64,000 nucleotides of DNA from contig NZ_QUNO01000029.1 of NCBI RefSeq assembly GCF_003387475.1, forward strand, positions 1 through 64,000. Reading direction: 5' to 3'. The stretch is from Kutzneria buriramensis (lineage in GTDB: Bacteria > Actinomycetota > Actinomycetes > Mycobacteriales > Pseudonocardiaceae). The notes under the pieces are model-generated. The model searched no databases. It saw only the letters and a program-made list of their open reading frames with translations, and was not told the origin of the DNA. Numbering within the stretch: position 1 is the first letter of the stretch; every line of letters begins with the position of its first letter. The position numbers and the translations under genes are program-made. This document shows positions 48,801 through 56,501 of the stretch, piece by piece.

Positions 48801-48925
48801 GCCACACCGCCGACGGCGCATTCGTCGTCGAGTGGTGGCACGATCCGGACCGGTGCGACACTGCTCTGCTCGCCGCCTGGAATGACCAGACCGCGGTCGT
48901 GCTTGACGCGCTGGCATCGCCATGA
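45839..48925 (+). CDS. AT-less KS-carrier-condensation-like megasynthase
   Basis: This protein is 1,028 aa. KS (about 1-435) with TVQTACSSSL, EAHGTGT and VKGNIGH; a short KS-AT linker and the post-AT strand PGYAFQREHHW but no AT between; carrier domain with FEQGGDSVMA (about 565-635); then a condensation/epimerisation-like domain (about 640-1028) beginning LTPTQLWYL and containing the late motif VGLYSAIYPV and HGLGYGVLRHLYG. The HHxxxDG motif is degraded: DRASARIL aligns with DG.S..IL, but the two His positions are Val. The terminal domain may be non-catalytic, a recruiting platform, or a changed catalyst. The AT of the 42255 protein may act in trans. GTG start in a GTGA overlap. Confidence 0.9.
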   Translation: MNAGESIAVIGMAGRFPKAGDLDEYWANLVAGRDCLDDLGEGELRANGVPEGVLRNPDYVRRAASLAGFAEFDAEFFGFAPGMAAALDPQQRLFLESCWHALEDAAYLPSVVDGAIGVFGAGSFTGYLQHTLLSQRDPRQFLDTGTSTAVVEALTMGDNNFFATRVAHTLNLHGPALTVQTACSSSLVAVHLACQSLLLGECDMALAGGMTVKVPHRVGYVHDIDSMMSADGRCRPFDAAANGTVFGSGGGAVVLKRLSDAVADKDNVRAVIRGSATNNDGSLKMGFAAPSVRMQSAVVAEALAVAGFEPQDIGYVEAHGTGTTLGDPVEMAALRTALPTAEDCVVSSVKGNIGHLEAASGIAGLIKAVLALENGWIPGTAHFTEPNRELRLDDSPFVVRADGTGWGERPKIAGVTSLGMGGTNAHVVVAETPRRPERPADQRPSVLVLSARNQNALTDMRQALAAHLRRKPEIPLADVAHSLSVGRHQFEHRFAVMASTAAEAVDLLESGQGLADPQPVPANPDAMRVSLPGYAFQREHHWIEPRATAVVQASPAIPGDHRDVLADLWRETLGVDDVAPNDSFFEQGGDSVMATAFVSRARTQGIDMRPKDLFDNSTFDSLVAHVEARTAPVAQPVEDRRIPLTPTQLWYLSASGHRQTPLLFRLAPDLDRAIVQRAVAAVTARHDALGLVPTMSHGVWYQERRELRRELPLVTADVDSLKTADAVLDLVGETAFVDTVDAVFLAVVVNQVDRASARILTEELITACDHLLAGNAVTLPETTAWARWARYTQDLVNDQSLFAELDHWTATLDVPPDGLSVSNPAGPWQVLRYAAKAEPLTAVRRRAQAKWAELLLTAMTSAWHRLTGRTTMTVDVLGSVRQANPAMSLDRSVGLYSAIYPVTFTAAENRLDAVRQSWRDVPRHGLGYGVLRHLYGPTAERFRDLPEPSVLFAAQGAVGRPVRASRQPLSRMALDVAPTGRHPVEVRCHTADGAFVVEWWHDPDRCDTALLAAWNDQTAVVLDALASP

Positions 48926-48926
48926 C

Positions 48927-48955
48927 GGATCCACCCGTACCCGTCTGGTGGGTCC
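48927..48955. terminator. Hairpin between convergent units
   Basis: A 9-bp stem with one G-T pair (48927-48935 with 48947-48955) follows the stop of the megasynthase gene and precedes the end of the convergent methyltransferase gene. Confidence 0.45.
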
Positions 48956-48976
48956 ACAGCTGACGAGTTCCCGCGG

Positions 48977-49624
48977 TCACTGCCGGTCGCCAGCCGGCGT
49001 GACGGCGGGGCAGGTGGCCGTGCCGACCACGACGGGGCGCACCATCGGCGGCGCCTTGGGCATCGTGTGGTGGCCGAGTTCCCCGACTGTGAAGCCGGCG
49101 TCCCGGATCGACGTCACGGTCGGGCGGTTGCACTCGCAGCCCACGACCAACCGGTTCAGCCAGTTCAGGCGGTCCTGCGTCCGGGCCAGCCCGGGCTCCG
49201 CGGACCGGACGTGTTCCATGAACAGCAGCCGGCCGTCGGAGCGCAGCACGCGCCGGATCTCGCGCAGCGCCCGCTGCTGGTCGGTGACCCCGCACAGCAC
49301 CAGCGAGGAGACGACGGTGTCGAAGGTGTTGTCCTCGAACGGCAAATCCTCGGCTGGGGCCTGCAACACGGTCACCGGACGGTCGGCCGTCTCGGCGCGG
49401 CGCTTGAGGCGGCGCAGCATCGACACGTCCGGCTCGGTGACGGTCACGGACCGCACGTTCGGAGTGTAGGCGGCGAGGCTCGCGCCGGTCCCGCCGCCGA
49501 TCTCCAGCACGTCGCCGCTCGCGTCGGCGAGCAGCCTGTCACGCAGCCCGGTCAGCAGCAGCTGCTCGGCGTCGGCCATGAGCCGGTCGTAGCCGGCGGC
49601 GAACAACACACTACGGATTCCCAT
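48977..49624 (-). CDS. Class I SAM-dependent methyltransferase (UbiE/type 11-like)
   Basis: This protein is about 215 aa. It has motif I DVLEIGGGTGASLAAYTP, the acidic VTVTEPD, then PAEDLPFEDNTFDTVVSSLVLC and the VLRSDGRLLFMEHV segment, typical of type 11 methyltransferases related to phospholipid and ubiquinone methylases. The ATG at 49624 is preferred because GAGG lies just upstream; an upstream ATG at 49687 would add 21 residues. The substrate is unknown. It has its own leader and may not belong to the operon that converges on it. Confidence 0.9.
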   Translation of the reverse strand: MGIRSVLFAAGYDRLMADAEQLLLTGLRDRLLADASGDVLEIGGGTGASLAAYTPNVRSVTVTEPDVSMLRRLKRRAETADRPVTVLQAPAEDLPFEDNTFDTVVSSLVLCGVTDQQRALREIRRVLRSDGRLLFMEHVRSAEPGLARTQDRLNWLNRLVVGCECNRPTVTSIRDAGFTVGELGHHTMPKAPPMVRPVVVGTATCPAVTPAGDRQ

Positions 49625-49705
49625 GTCTGCCTCGCTTTCCTCGATCTCCAGGAAGTCGAAGCTAGGCGGATTCGCCGCCGTGGACATGAGGCAGTTGCCC
49701 CATAG

Positions 49706-51235
49706 CTAGTCGTCGAGCAGACCGTTGCGCATCGCGAAGAGGCTGGCGGTGGCCCGGTTGGTTGCGTCGATCTTCGCGTAGATGTGCTCGACGTGGTTGC
49801 GGGCGGTCTTGGGCGAGATGGCCAGCCGCGTCGCGATCTGACGGGTCGGCAGCCCCCGGGCGAGCAGCCGCAGCACGTCGATCTCGCGCCGGGTCAGCCG
49901 CGCCGGCCCGGTCACGGTGCGCGGCACCCGATGCCCGGCGGACTCCAACACGGCATCCACCGCACCCACGTCCAGCCGGCCGCTCGTGGCCTCTGCCCGC
50001 AGGAATGCCGCCGCCTCGGCCGGCCGCAGCGCCGGCCGGTGCGGCCGCTCCTCGATCTTGGTCCGGTACGCCTGCGCCGCCGCGATGATCCGGCCGGGCA
50101 GCGAGATCGCCGCGCCGGGCAGTTGCCGCGGATACCCCGAGCCGTCGAGCCGTTCGTGGCACTGCGCCGCGACCGCGCCGATCGGGGCGAGCACCGCCGA
50201 CTGCCGCAGCATCCGCTCCGTAAGGTGCGGATACAGCTGCACGCGCTCCAGCTCACCCAGCCCGAGGGGCCCGGGCTTGTCCCAGATCGAATTCGACACG
50301 CCCAGCCGCCCCCACCCGTGCACCAGCGCCGCCCGGCGCAGCAGGCTCACGTCCGCCACCGGCAGGGCCAGCCGCTGCGCGGCTCCCACGGCCAGCTCGG
50401 CGACGGCCCGGGCGTGGCCGAGCATGTACGGCGACTTCAGGTCGACGAAGTCCGCGATCGCCAGCAGCGCCCGGTCGAACTCCGCTTGGCTCATCCGCAT
50501 GCCCAGCGCCGGTTCGGCGTCGATGACCGCGTCCCATGTCCGCAGCCCGTCCAGGCCGTCGAAGACGTCCTCGCCGACCAGGTCCGCCAGCGTCGGGTCG
50601 AACTGGCGGCCCGCCCGTGCCCGCGCCAGCCGCACCGCGCCGGCCACGCCGCCGACCCGGTGCGCGACCTCCGTGAACTCGGCCAGTTGCGTCAGCCGGG
50701 CGGCGATCGGCACGTCACGGCCGCTGAGCCGGCCCGGCCAGCCCTTGCCGTCCCACTGCTCGTACGAGGCCCCGACCGCCTCCTGCACCACGTCCGGCAA
50801 CCCCAGCTGCTCGGCGAGCATGCGGGCCAGGCGGGCGTGGCTGTTGATCATTTCGCCGAAGTCGCGACGACCGGAGACGGCGAACTCCAGCCCGAGCCGG
50901 AAGCGGTGCAGCATGGACTGGCCGGCGCCGAACAGCCGCAGCGTCGCCTGCGCGTTCGACAGGCTGCCCAGCTCGTGCTCGTACTTGCCGCTCTTGAAGG
51001 CGATGTCGTCGCTGAACCACTTCGCCTGCTCGTGCGCGTCCGAATGACAGCCCACGTTGACCAGCAGCGCCGTGTAGTAGACGGACAGCCGGTCCTCGTC
51101 GGGCAGCCCCACCCGGTCGGCCAGCCGCAGCGCGATCAGGCACTCCCGCAGCACGTGCTCCATCGGCTGGCCGAACCCGAGGTCGACGCCCAGCGACAGG
51201 GCCGCGACCACCTCGGCCAGCCGCAGGTCGCTCAC
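49706..51235 (-). CDS. HD-GYP-like protein with C-terminal LuxR DNA-binding domain
   Basis: This protein is about 509 aa. Two HD-GYP-like repeats: the second has HERLDGSGYPRQLPG (the GYP signature) and VHGWGRLGVSNSIWDKPG, where the usual HD pair reads HG, and an earlier copy has YEQWDGKGWPGRLSG. The C-terminal LuxR helix-turn-helix is LTRREIDVLRLLARGLPTRQ, then LAISPKTARNHVEHIYAKI. The domain probably senses rather than hydrolyses a nucleotide, given the altered metal ligands. The GTG at 51235 forms a GTGA overlap with the ATPase gene upstream, so the two regulators are made together. Confidence 0.85.
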   Translation of the reverse strand: MSDLRLAEVVAALSLGVDLGFGQPMEHVLRECLIALRLADRVGLPDEDRLSVYYTALLVNVGCHSDAHEQAKWFSDDIAFKSGKYEHELGSLSNAQATLRLFGAGQSMLHRFRLGLEFAVSGRRDFGEMINSHARLARMLAEQLGLPDVVQEAVGASYEQWDGKGWPGRLSGRDVPIAARLTQLAEFTEVAHRVGGVAGAVRLARARAGRQFDPTLADLVGEDVFDGLDGLRTWDAVIDAEPALGMRMSQAEFDRALLAIADFVDLKSPYMLGHARAVAELAVGAAQRLALPVADVSLLRRAALVHGWGRLGVSNSIWDKPGPLGLGELERVQLYPHLTERMLRQSAVLAPIGAVAAQCHERLDGSGYPRQLPGAAISLPGRIIAAAQAYRTKIEERPHRPALRPAEAAAFLRAEATSGRLDVGAVDAVLESAGHRVPRTVTGPARLTRREIDVLRLLARGLPTRQIATRLAISPKTARNHVEHIYAKIDATNRATASLFAMRNGLLDD

Positions 51236-54200
51236 GGCGCGCACTCGTAGCGGCAGTGGGTGCCGGTGCGTACGGCGGCGTCGAGGGTGGCGCCGAGTTC
51301 GGGCGCCTGGTCCGCGATGCGGCGGATCGCCGTGCGGATGGCCCGGGTGACGTTGACCCGGGCACGCTCGGCGTCCGACCCCAGCCGGCGCGGGCGACCG
51401 CCGAGCCCCACCGCCGCCGCCAGCTCGCGGACCAGGAAATCCCGCTCGACCTCGAGGCCGGCCTTGCGTTCCGGATCGTGCCAGGACGCCGCCTCGTCGA
51501 TCTCCTCGTCCAGGTCGCGCAGCCGGCGGCGATAGGCGGCCCGCGCGGTGGCGTCGAGCACGACGTCCGAGGTGCTGCCGGCGTGCACGTCCAGATCGGG
51601 CACGGTGCCACCCGGTCCGGCGAGCAGGCCCACCAGCTGCTCCGCGGCGATGTCCTGGCCGGGATTGCGGATCAGCTCCGCCAGGTGCGCGAGTCCACGG
51701 CTGCGCGGCAGCCGCACCACGACCGTTCCCTGCCGCACGGTCCAGACGTCGCCCTCACGCGCCATGGTGATCGCGTCGGCTTCGGTCCGACCGGTCAGCA
51801 GCGCGGGAAGACGGTGCACGCGGGCCAGCCGCTCGCCCTCGTCGGCCATCGACCGAGCTTGCTGGCCTCGATTGCCCAGGAATGTGGCGTACTCCAGGCA
51901 GGACAGGGCGAGCCAGGCCGGGACGTCGGCCTCGCGATGCGCGGTCACGGCGGCCTGGAAGTGCTGCCGCGCGGCCTCGTCGTCGCCGGTGAGCGCGGCC
52001 AGCTGTGCCAGGCTGAGCTCGACGGAACCCAGGCAGCTGACGGCGCCGGCCGGGACGGCGAACCGTCCGGCGAACGGCGTGAGCGCCGGGTAGAGCACGG
52101 CCGCGGCGTCCCGGTCGCCGAGCGCCGCTGCGCCCGAGGCCAGCAGGGAGAGCGTCCACACGTAGACCATGTCGTGCCGCAGGTCGGGCAGCTCGGCGAT
52201 CATCCGGGCGAAGCGCGTGCGGGCGTCGTCGTGCTCGCCCCGGTCGATCAGGATGAGCACCAGGGCCGCCTCGTGCGCGGCACGCAGCCGCGAGTGCTCA
52301 ACCAGTTCGACCAGCATTCGTTCCATGTGCGCGGCGTCGTCCTCGTCCAGGCCGCCGAAGCGCCACACGGAGAACAGCTGGCCCCAGTACACCGCGTCGG
52401 CGTCCGGCAGCCCGCAACGTCGGCCGAGCTCCCACGCCTCCCGGGCGAGGTCACGGGCGTCGGACAGCCGGCCACGCAGCGCCCGCAGCGTCGACCGTCG
52501 GGACAGCGCGAGGTGCAGGACCGTCGGCCGGCGCAGGTCGGCGGCGATCCGGTCCAGTTCGACGAGCACGGCGCCGGCCTGGTCGAGGTCGCCGCATTCG
52601 AGGGCGAACACCAGCCGCCACATCTCGCCGTCGAGCGTCAGGGCCGAGTCGTCGGCGTTCCGGCCCAAATCGCCGATCCGGGCCGCGGCGGCCAGCGCCT
52701 CGTGCGGTTCGTGCTCGCCCCAGGCGACGTAGAGCTGGGCGGACAGGGCGACCGCCAGGGTCGACGGATCGCCGCAGGCCTCGGCCACCGACACCGCCGC
52801 CAGGGCGTGGTCGGCGGCGGCCTTGCGGTCGGCGAGCGTCGAGGCGACCGCGAGCCGCGCCAGCACCCGGCCCCTGGTCGGCGTCGCGGCGCCGGCCCAG
52901 GCGCGGTCCGCCCGGTGGAGCAGGTCGATGGCCGTCTCGTCGACTGCGTTGAAGTCGAGGTGTTCGGCGCGCAGCAACGCGGCGGCCCCGTACCGCTCCG
53001 GATCGTCCAGGCGCGCAGCCAGTTCCGCGGCGAGGTCGGCTTCGTGGCCGGCCTCGGCCAGCCGCCCGGACCGCTGCAACGCCGAAACCAGTGCGAGCAG
53101 GAGGTCGACCCGTTCCTCCGCGGTGTCCTCGGTGGACCGTCCCAATGCGACGATCGCCTGCCGGTAGTGCGCGACCGCGTCCTCGTACGCCAGCGCCGCG
53201 ACGGCCCCGTCGCCGGCCGCGGTGGCGTAGCGCACGGCCTCCGTGGCTCCGCCGACCGGCCAGCCCGCAAGGAAATGGCGGGCCAACGTCGGCGCGGCCA
53301 CGTGCGGATCGGCGGCGAGCGCGCGCCCGACGGCCAGGTGCAGCGCCGCCCGGTGGGTGGTTCGTTGGCCGTCGTACAGGACGTCGCGGACGAGGGAGTG
53401 CGTGAACGTGTACCGGTCCTCCTCGGCCCTGCCGAGCAGATCGGCCCTGACCGCCTCCTCGAAGGTCTGGGCGACGGCGTCGGGAGAGGCTTCCAGCACG
53501 TCGGCCACCAACCCGACGCGGATCTCCCCGCCGAGCACGGCCGCGACGTCGAGCGCCGCTGGTACGCCGGCGACCCGCTCCGCGCGCCCGCGGACCGCCT
53601 GCCGCAGCCCGGCGGGGATGTCGGAATCGAGCTGACGCAGCACGTGCGTGACGAACAGCGGATTGCCCTGGGTCCGGGTCAGCACCTGGTCGACCAGGTC
53701 GGCCGGCGCCCCGGACATCAGGGCCTCGACCTCGGCCCGGGTGAACGGCCGCGGGGCCAGCACGACCGCGAGGGCCGCCAGCCGTTCCACCACTGTGGAC
53801 AGCTCGGGATCGAGGCGGGCCTCCGCGTCACGGTAGGTGGCGACCAGCAGCAGCCGGGTGTGCCGGCAGTGCCGGGCGACGAACTCCAGCATCAGGGCGC
53901 TCGCGCAGCCGGCCGCGTGCAGGTCCTCCAGCACGACGACCACGGGCGCGGTGTCGGCGACCGAGTCCAGGACCAGCGTGACCGCCTCGTACAGCGAGAA
54001 CCGGTCCGAGGCCTCGCCCGCGCCCGGCCACAGCGGCGACAGCGCCGCGCCGAACCCGTCGATCACCGGAGCCGCACCGACCGCCGCCGCGCGGCGCATG
54101 ACCTGGACCCACGGCCAGTACGTCGGCGCGCCGCCCTCGTCCCAGCCGGCGCCGACCAGCACCGCCAGGTCTTGGCTGCGGGCCTCGTCGCAGAACGCCT

Positions 54201-54351
54201 CGACCAGGGTGCTCTTGCCGATGCCGGCCTCGCCACGGACCAGCACCAGCTCGCCGGCCCCGCCGCGGACCCGGTCGAGCGCGGACCGCAGCGTCGCGAG
54301 TTCCTCCTCGCGGCCGACCACAACCCTGGGGACAGTCGATCCGTGGTCCAT
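51232..54351 (-). CDS. Large AAA/STAND ATPase regulator with TPR-like region
   Basis: This 1,039-aa protein has an N-terminal ATPase: VVVGREEELATLRSAL, Walker A RGEAGIGKSTL, Walker B VVVVLEDLHAAG. The long helical middle resembles TPR regions of LAL regulators. The C-terminus lacks a helix-turn-helix; instead it has the segment SDAERARVNVTRAIRTAI found at the end of many actinobacterial STAND regulators. The DNA-binding part may be supplied by the LuxR protein encoded in the overlapping downstream gene. It is divergent from a methyltransferase gene with a dyad element between. The ligand is unknown. Confidence 0.88.
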   Translation of the reverse strand: MDHGSTVPRVVVGREEELATLRSALDRVRGGAGELVLVRGEAGIGKSTLVEAFCDEARSQDLAVLVGAGWDEGGAPTYWPWVQVMRRAAAVGAAPVIDGFGAALSPLWPGAGEASDRFSLYEAVTLVLDSVADTAPVVVVLEDLHAAGCASALMLEFVARHCRHTRLLLVATYRDAEARLDPELSTVVERLAALAVVLAPRPFTRAEVEALMSGAPADLVDQVLTRTQGNPLFVTHVLRQLDSDIPAGLRQAVRGRAERVAGVPAALDVAAVLGGEIRVGLVADVLEASPDAVAQTFEEAVRADLLGRAEEDRYTFTHSLVRDVLYDGQRTTHRAALHLAVGRALAADPHVAAPTLARHFLAGWPVGGATEAVRYATAAGDGAVAALAYEDAVAHYRQAIVALGRSTEDTAEERVDLLLALVSALQRSGRLAEAGHEADLAAELAARLDDPERYGAAALLRAEHLDFNAVDETAIDLLHRADRAWAGAATPTRGRVLARLAVASTLADRKAAADHALAAVSVAEACGDPSTLAVALSAQLYVAWGEHEPHEALAAAARIGDLGRNADDSALTLDGEMWRLVFALECGDLDQAGAVLVELDRIAADLRRPTVLHLALSRRSTLRALRGRLSDARDLAREAWELGRRCGLPDADAVYWGQLFSVWRFGGLDEDDAAHMERMLVELVEHSRLRAAHEAALVLILIDRGEHDDARTRFARMIAELPDLRHDMVYVWTLSLLASGAAALGDRDAAAVLYPALTPFAGRFAVPAGAVSCLGSVELSLAQLAALTGDDEAARQHFQAAVTAHREADVPAWLALSCLEYATFLGNRGQQARSMADEGERLARVHRLPALLTGRTEADAITMAREGDVWTVRQGTVVVRLPRSRGLAHLAELIRNPGQDIAAEQLVGLLAGPGGTVPDLDVHAGSTSDVVLDATARAAYRRRLRDLDEEIDEAASWHDPERKAGLEVERDFLVRELAAAVGLGGRPRRLGSDAERARVNVTRAIRTAIRRIADQAPELGATLDAAVRTGTHCRYECAP

Positions 54352-54370
54352 CCGGAGCCGCCGTTCCGGT

Positions 54371-54399
54371 GTTCATTCGCGATGAACACCGAGTTCATT
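54371..54399. promoter_or_regulatory. Dyad operator between ATPase regulator and methyltransferase
   Basis: GTTCAT-TCGCG-ATGAAC (54371-54387) is a 6-bp inverted repeat with a 5-nt spacer, followed by a further GTTCATT (54393-54399). It lies in the 97-bp divergent promoter and is a plausible binding site for the LuxR protein at 49706. Confidence 0.5.
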
Positions 54400-54448
54400 C
54401 TAGGCGCACGCCTTCCCGTCGAGAGTCCACAATCGACGGGAGAAGACG

Positions 54449-55504
54449 ATGGACGAGCAGCAGGCAGCCGAGTTCACCGGACGGGTGCTGACCGACACCG
54501 CGGCCGCCGCGACCACCGTGCTGGCCGCGTTCGGCGACCGCCTCGGCCTGTTCAAGGACCTGGCCGCGCACGGCCCGGCCACCAGCGCTCAGCTGGCCGG
54601 CCGCACCGGGCTGAGCGAGCGGTACGTCCGCGAATGGCTGGGCGGCATGTACGCCGCCGGCTACGTCACCTACGAGGAGTCCGACCGGCGTTACACCCTG
54701 CCGGCCGAGCACGTGCCGACGCTGGCCACCGAACCCGGTCCGGCGTTCTTCGGCGGCTTGCACCAGGAGCTGCTCGGCGCCGTGCAGCGCTACGACGAGG
54801 TCCTGGGCGCGTTCCGGGTCGGCGGCGGCGTGCACGCCGAGCACCTGCACCCCGACGTCGCGGCCGGCACCAGCCGGTTCACCGCCCAGTGGCACCGGAA
54901 CCTGCTCGTGCAGGACTGGCTGCCGCGCGTGCCCGAGACGGAGGCGAAGCTCCGCGCCGGTGGTCACGTCGCGGACGTCGGGTGCGGCGCCGGCCTCGCG
55001 GTGATCGCGCTGGCCGGCGAGTACCCCGACGCCACCTTCGTCGGCTACGACGTGTCGGCGGCCGCCATCGAGACGGCCCGGCGCAACGCCAAGCAGGACG
55101 GCGTCGAGGACCGGGTCCGCTTCGAGACGTGCGATGCGGCCGCTGGGCTGCCCGAGCAGTTCGACGTGATCACCACGTTCGACGTCGTGCACGACGCCGT
55201 CGACCCGCTCGGCCTGCTGCACTCGATCCGCGAGGGCCTGCGGCCGGGCGGCCGCTACCTCTGCCTGGATATCAACTGCTCCGCCGACCCCGCCGAGAAC
55301 GTCGGCCCGATCGCCGCGCTGCTCTACGGGTTCAGCCTGCTCTACTGCATGACGACCTCGTTGGCCGAGGACGGCGCCGGCCTCGGCACGCTGGGACTGC
55401 CCGAGCCCGCGCTGCGCGACTTGGCCACCCGCGCCGGCTTCTCGGCGGTCGGCCGGGTCGCCATGGACAACCCGTTCAACTCCCTGTACGAGCTGACCCG
55501 GTGA
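54449..55504 (+). CDS. SAM-dependent methyltransferase with N-terminal winged helix (Rv2258c-like)
   Basis: This 351-aa protein has an N-terminal winged-helix dimerisation domain with the ARTGLSERYVREWLGGM-like segment (GRTGLSERYVREWLGG), then a Rossmann methyltransferase: motif I HVADVGCGAGLAVIAL, VGYDVSAAAIETAR, FDVITTFDVVHDAVDPLG. This layout matches actinobacterial proteins such as Rv2258c, whose substrates are largely unknown. It is divergent from the ATPase regulator, which likely controls it. The ATG at 54449 begins the conserved N-terminus. Confidence 0.9.
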   Translation: MDEQQAAEFTGRVLTDTAAAATTVLAAFGDRLGLFKDLAAHGPATSAQLAGRTGLSERYVREWLGGMYAAGYVTYEESDRRYTLPAEHVPTLATEPGPAFFGGLHQELLGAVQRYDEVLGAFRVGGGVHAEHLHPDVAAGTSRFTAQWHRNLLVQDWLPRVPETEAKLRAGGHVADVGCGAGLAVIALAGEYPDATFVGYDVSAAAIETARRNAKQDGVEDRVRFETCDAAAGLPEQFDVITTFDVVHDAVDPLGLLHSIREGLRPGGRYLCLDINCSADPAENVGPIAALLYGFSLLYCMTTSLAEDGAGLGTLGLPEPALRDLATRAGFSAVGRVAMDNPFNSLYELTR

Positions 55505-55530
55505 GGCCGGCGTCCCGGAGGAACCAGATG

Positions 55531-56241
55531 TCACAGCGGCGTTGGGTGGACCGTGGTGAGTGCGGCGGCGAGGGCGGGCAGTGATGCGACGACCACCGCC
55601 CCGAATTTGGCGAGGTGTTTGCGGTTCACGAGCTTGTTGACCACGCCGATGCCATGGGCGCCGGCCTCCTGCGCGGCCCACGTCGCTGCGACGGACAGGC
55701 CGACTACGGCGCAGTCGGCCGGTTGCTCGCCCATCTCCAGCATCGTCACGCGGAGCAGATCGCTGATGGTGTGGAAGTTCCACGTGGTGGTGATGGGACC
55801 GCGCCCGATTACCGGACCCACCAACGGTCGAAGGCCGGACAGGGTGAGAACTGTTTCCACCGCCTCAGGGCAATGGGCACTCACCAGCGCGACCCTCCTG
55901 CCGCTGGACCGGCAAGCGTTGATCACTTGGAGTGCTTCCGGGGCGATCGTCGCGGTCGCTGCGGCTGACAGTTCGGCGGCGCGCAGGATCTGTTCCGCGC
56001 CGGCGCCGTCGGCAGGGCCGAGGCCGTGTGCGTAGACCACCATCGACAGGGGATTGTTGTTGAGGTGCCCGAAGACTGACATCTTGTGGCCACGCGCGAG
56101 AATCTGGCCGCGGATGGCCTCGGCGACACTCGGTGCCTGGTCGGGGCTGAGCAGCTCGCAGAGCGCGTCGGAGTCGAGCACCACGGCTCGGGTCTGTTCC
56201 AGGACCCGGGCCACGTGAGGTCGGACGCGTGCGGTGTTCAC
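55531..56241 (-). CDS. HAD-superfamily-like protein, probably non-catalytic
   Basis: This 236-aa protein has a HAD-like Rossmann layout: a first strand AVVLDSDALCEL, where DSD replaces the usual DxDGT; a cap helix region; VALVSAHCPEAVETVL as the Ser/Thr motif; and CAVVGLSVAATWAAQEAGAHGIGVVNK as the C-terminal acidic region, which lacks the usual GDs. The missing Asp residues argue against normal phosphatase action. GTG start with AGGGGA upstream. It resembles degenerate HAD proteins beside helix-turn-helix regulators in Streptomyces. Role unknown. Confidence 0.72.
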   Translation of the reverse strand: MNTARVRPHVARVLEQTRAVVLDSDALCELLSPDQAPSVAEAIRGQILARGHKMSVFGHLNNNPLSMVVYAHGLGPADGAGAEQILRAAELSAAATATIAPEALQVINACRSSGRRVALVSAHCPEAVETVLTLSGLRPLVGPVIGRGPITTTWNFHTISDLLRVTMLEMGEQPADCAVVGLSVAATWAAQEAGAHGIGVVNKLVNRKHLAKFGAVVVASLPALAAALTTVHPTPL

Positions 56242-56401
56242 TTGCGTTCCCCTGGTTGTGACAGCCGGCGTGACTGTGCTGTGTCGGCAGCATAGGTAGC
56301 ACAGTCGCCAGGCGGTTGCCGTCCTCGGTGGAGGTTGTGCCTGCGGCTGAAGTTGAGCTCCGCGACGAACGAGCCGAAGACACCGTCGGCATCGGCAGTG
56401 C

Positions 56402-56417
56402 TGTGACCTGTATCACA
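56402..56417. promoter_or_regulatory. Perfect CRP/FNR-type palindrome
   Basis: TGTGA-CCTGTA-TCACA matches the CRP consensus TGTGA-N6-TCACA with no mismatch. It lies about 85-100 bp upstream of the RibD/DHFR-like gene and in the divergent promoter with the HAD-like gene. Actinobacterial Crp proteins use the same consensus. Confidence 0.55.
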
Positions 56418-56501
56418 TGTAGCACTGATCCGGTCTCGACGTCGAAAACCGCGTTCCTCATCCGACGTGTCTGTGAAACCGCAGGTAGGGAAGGGGCAGG
56501 C

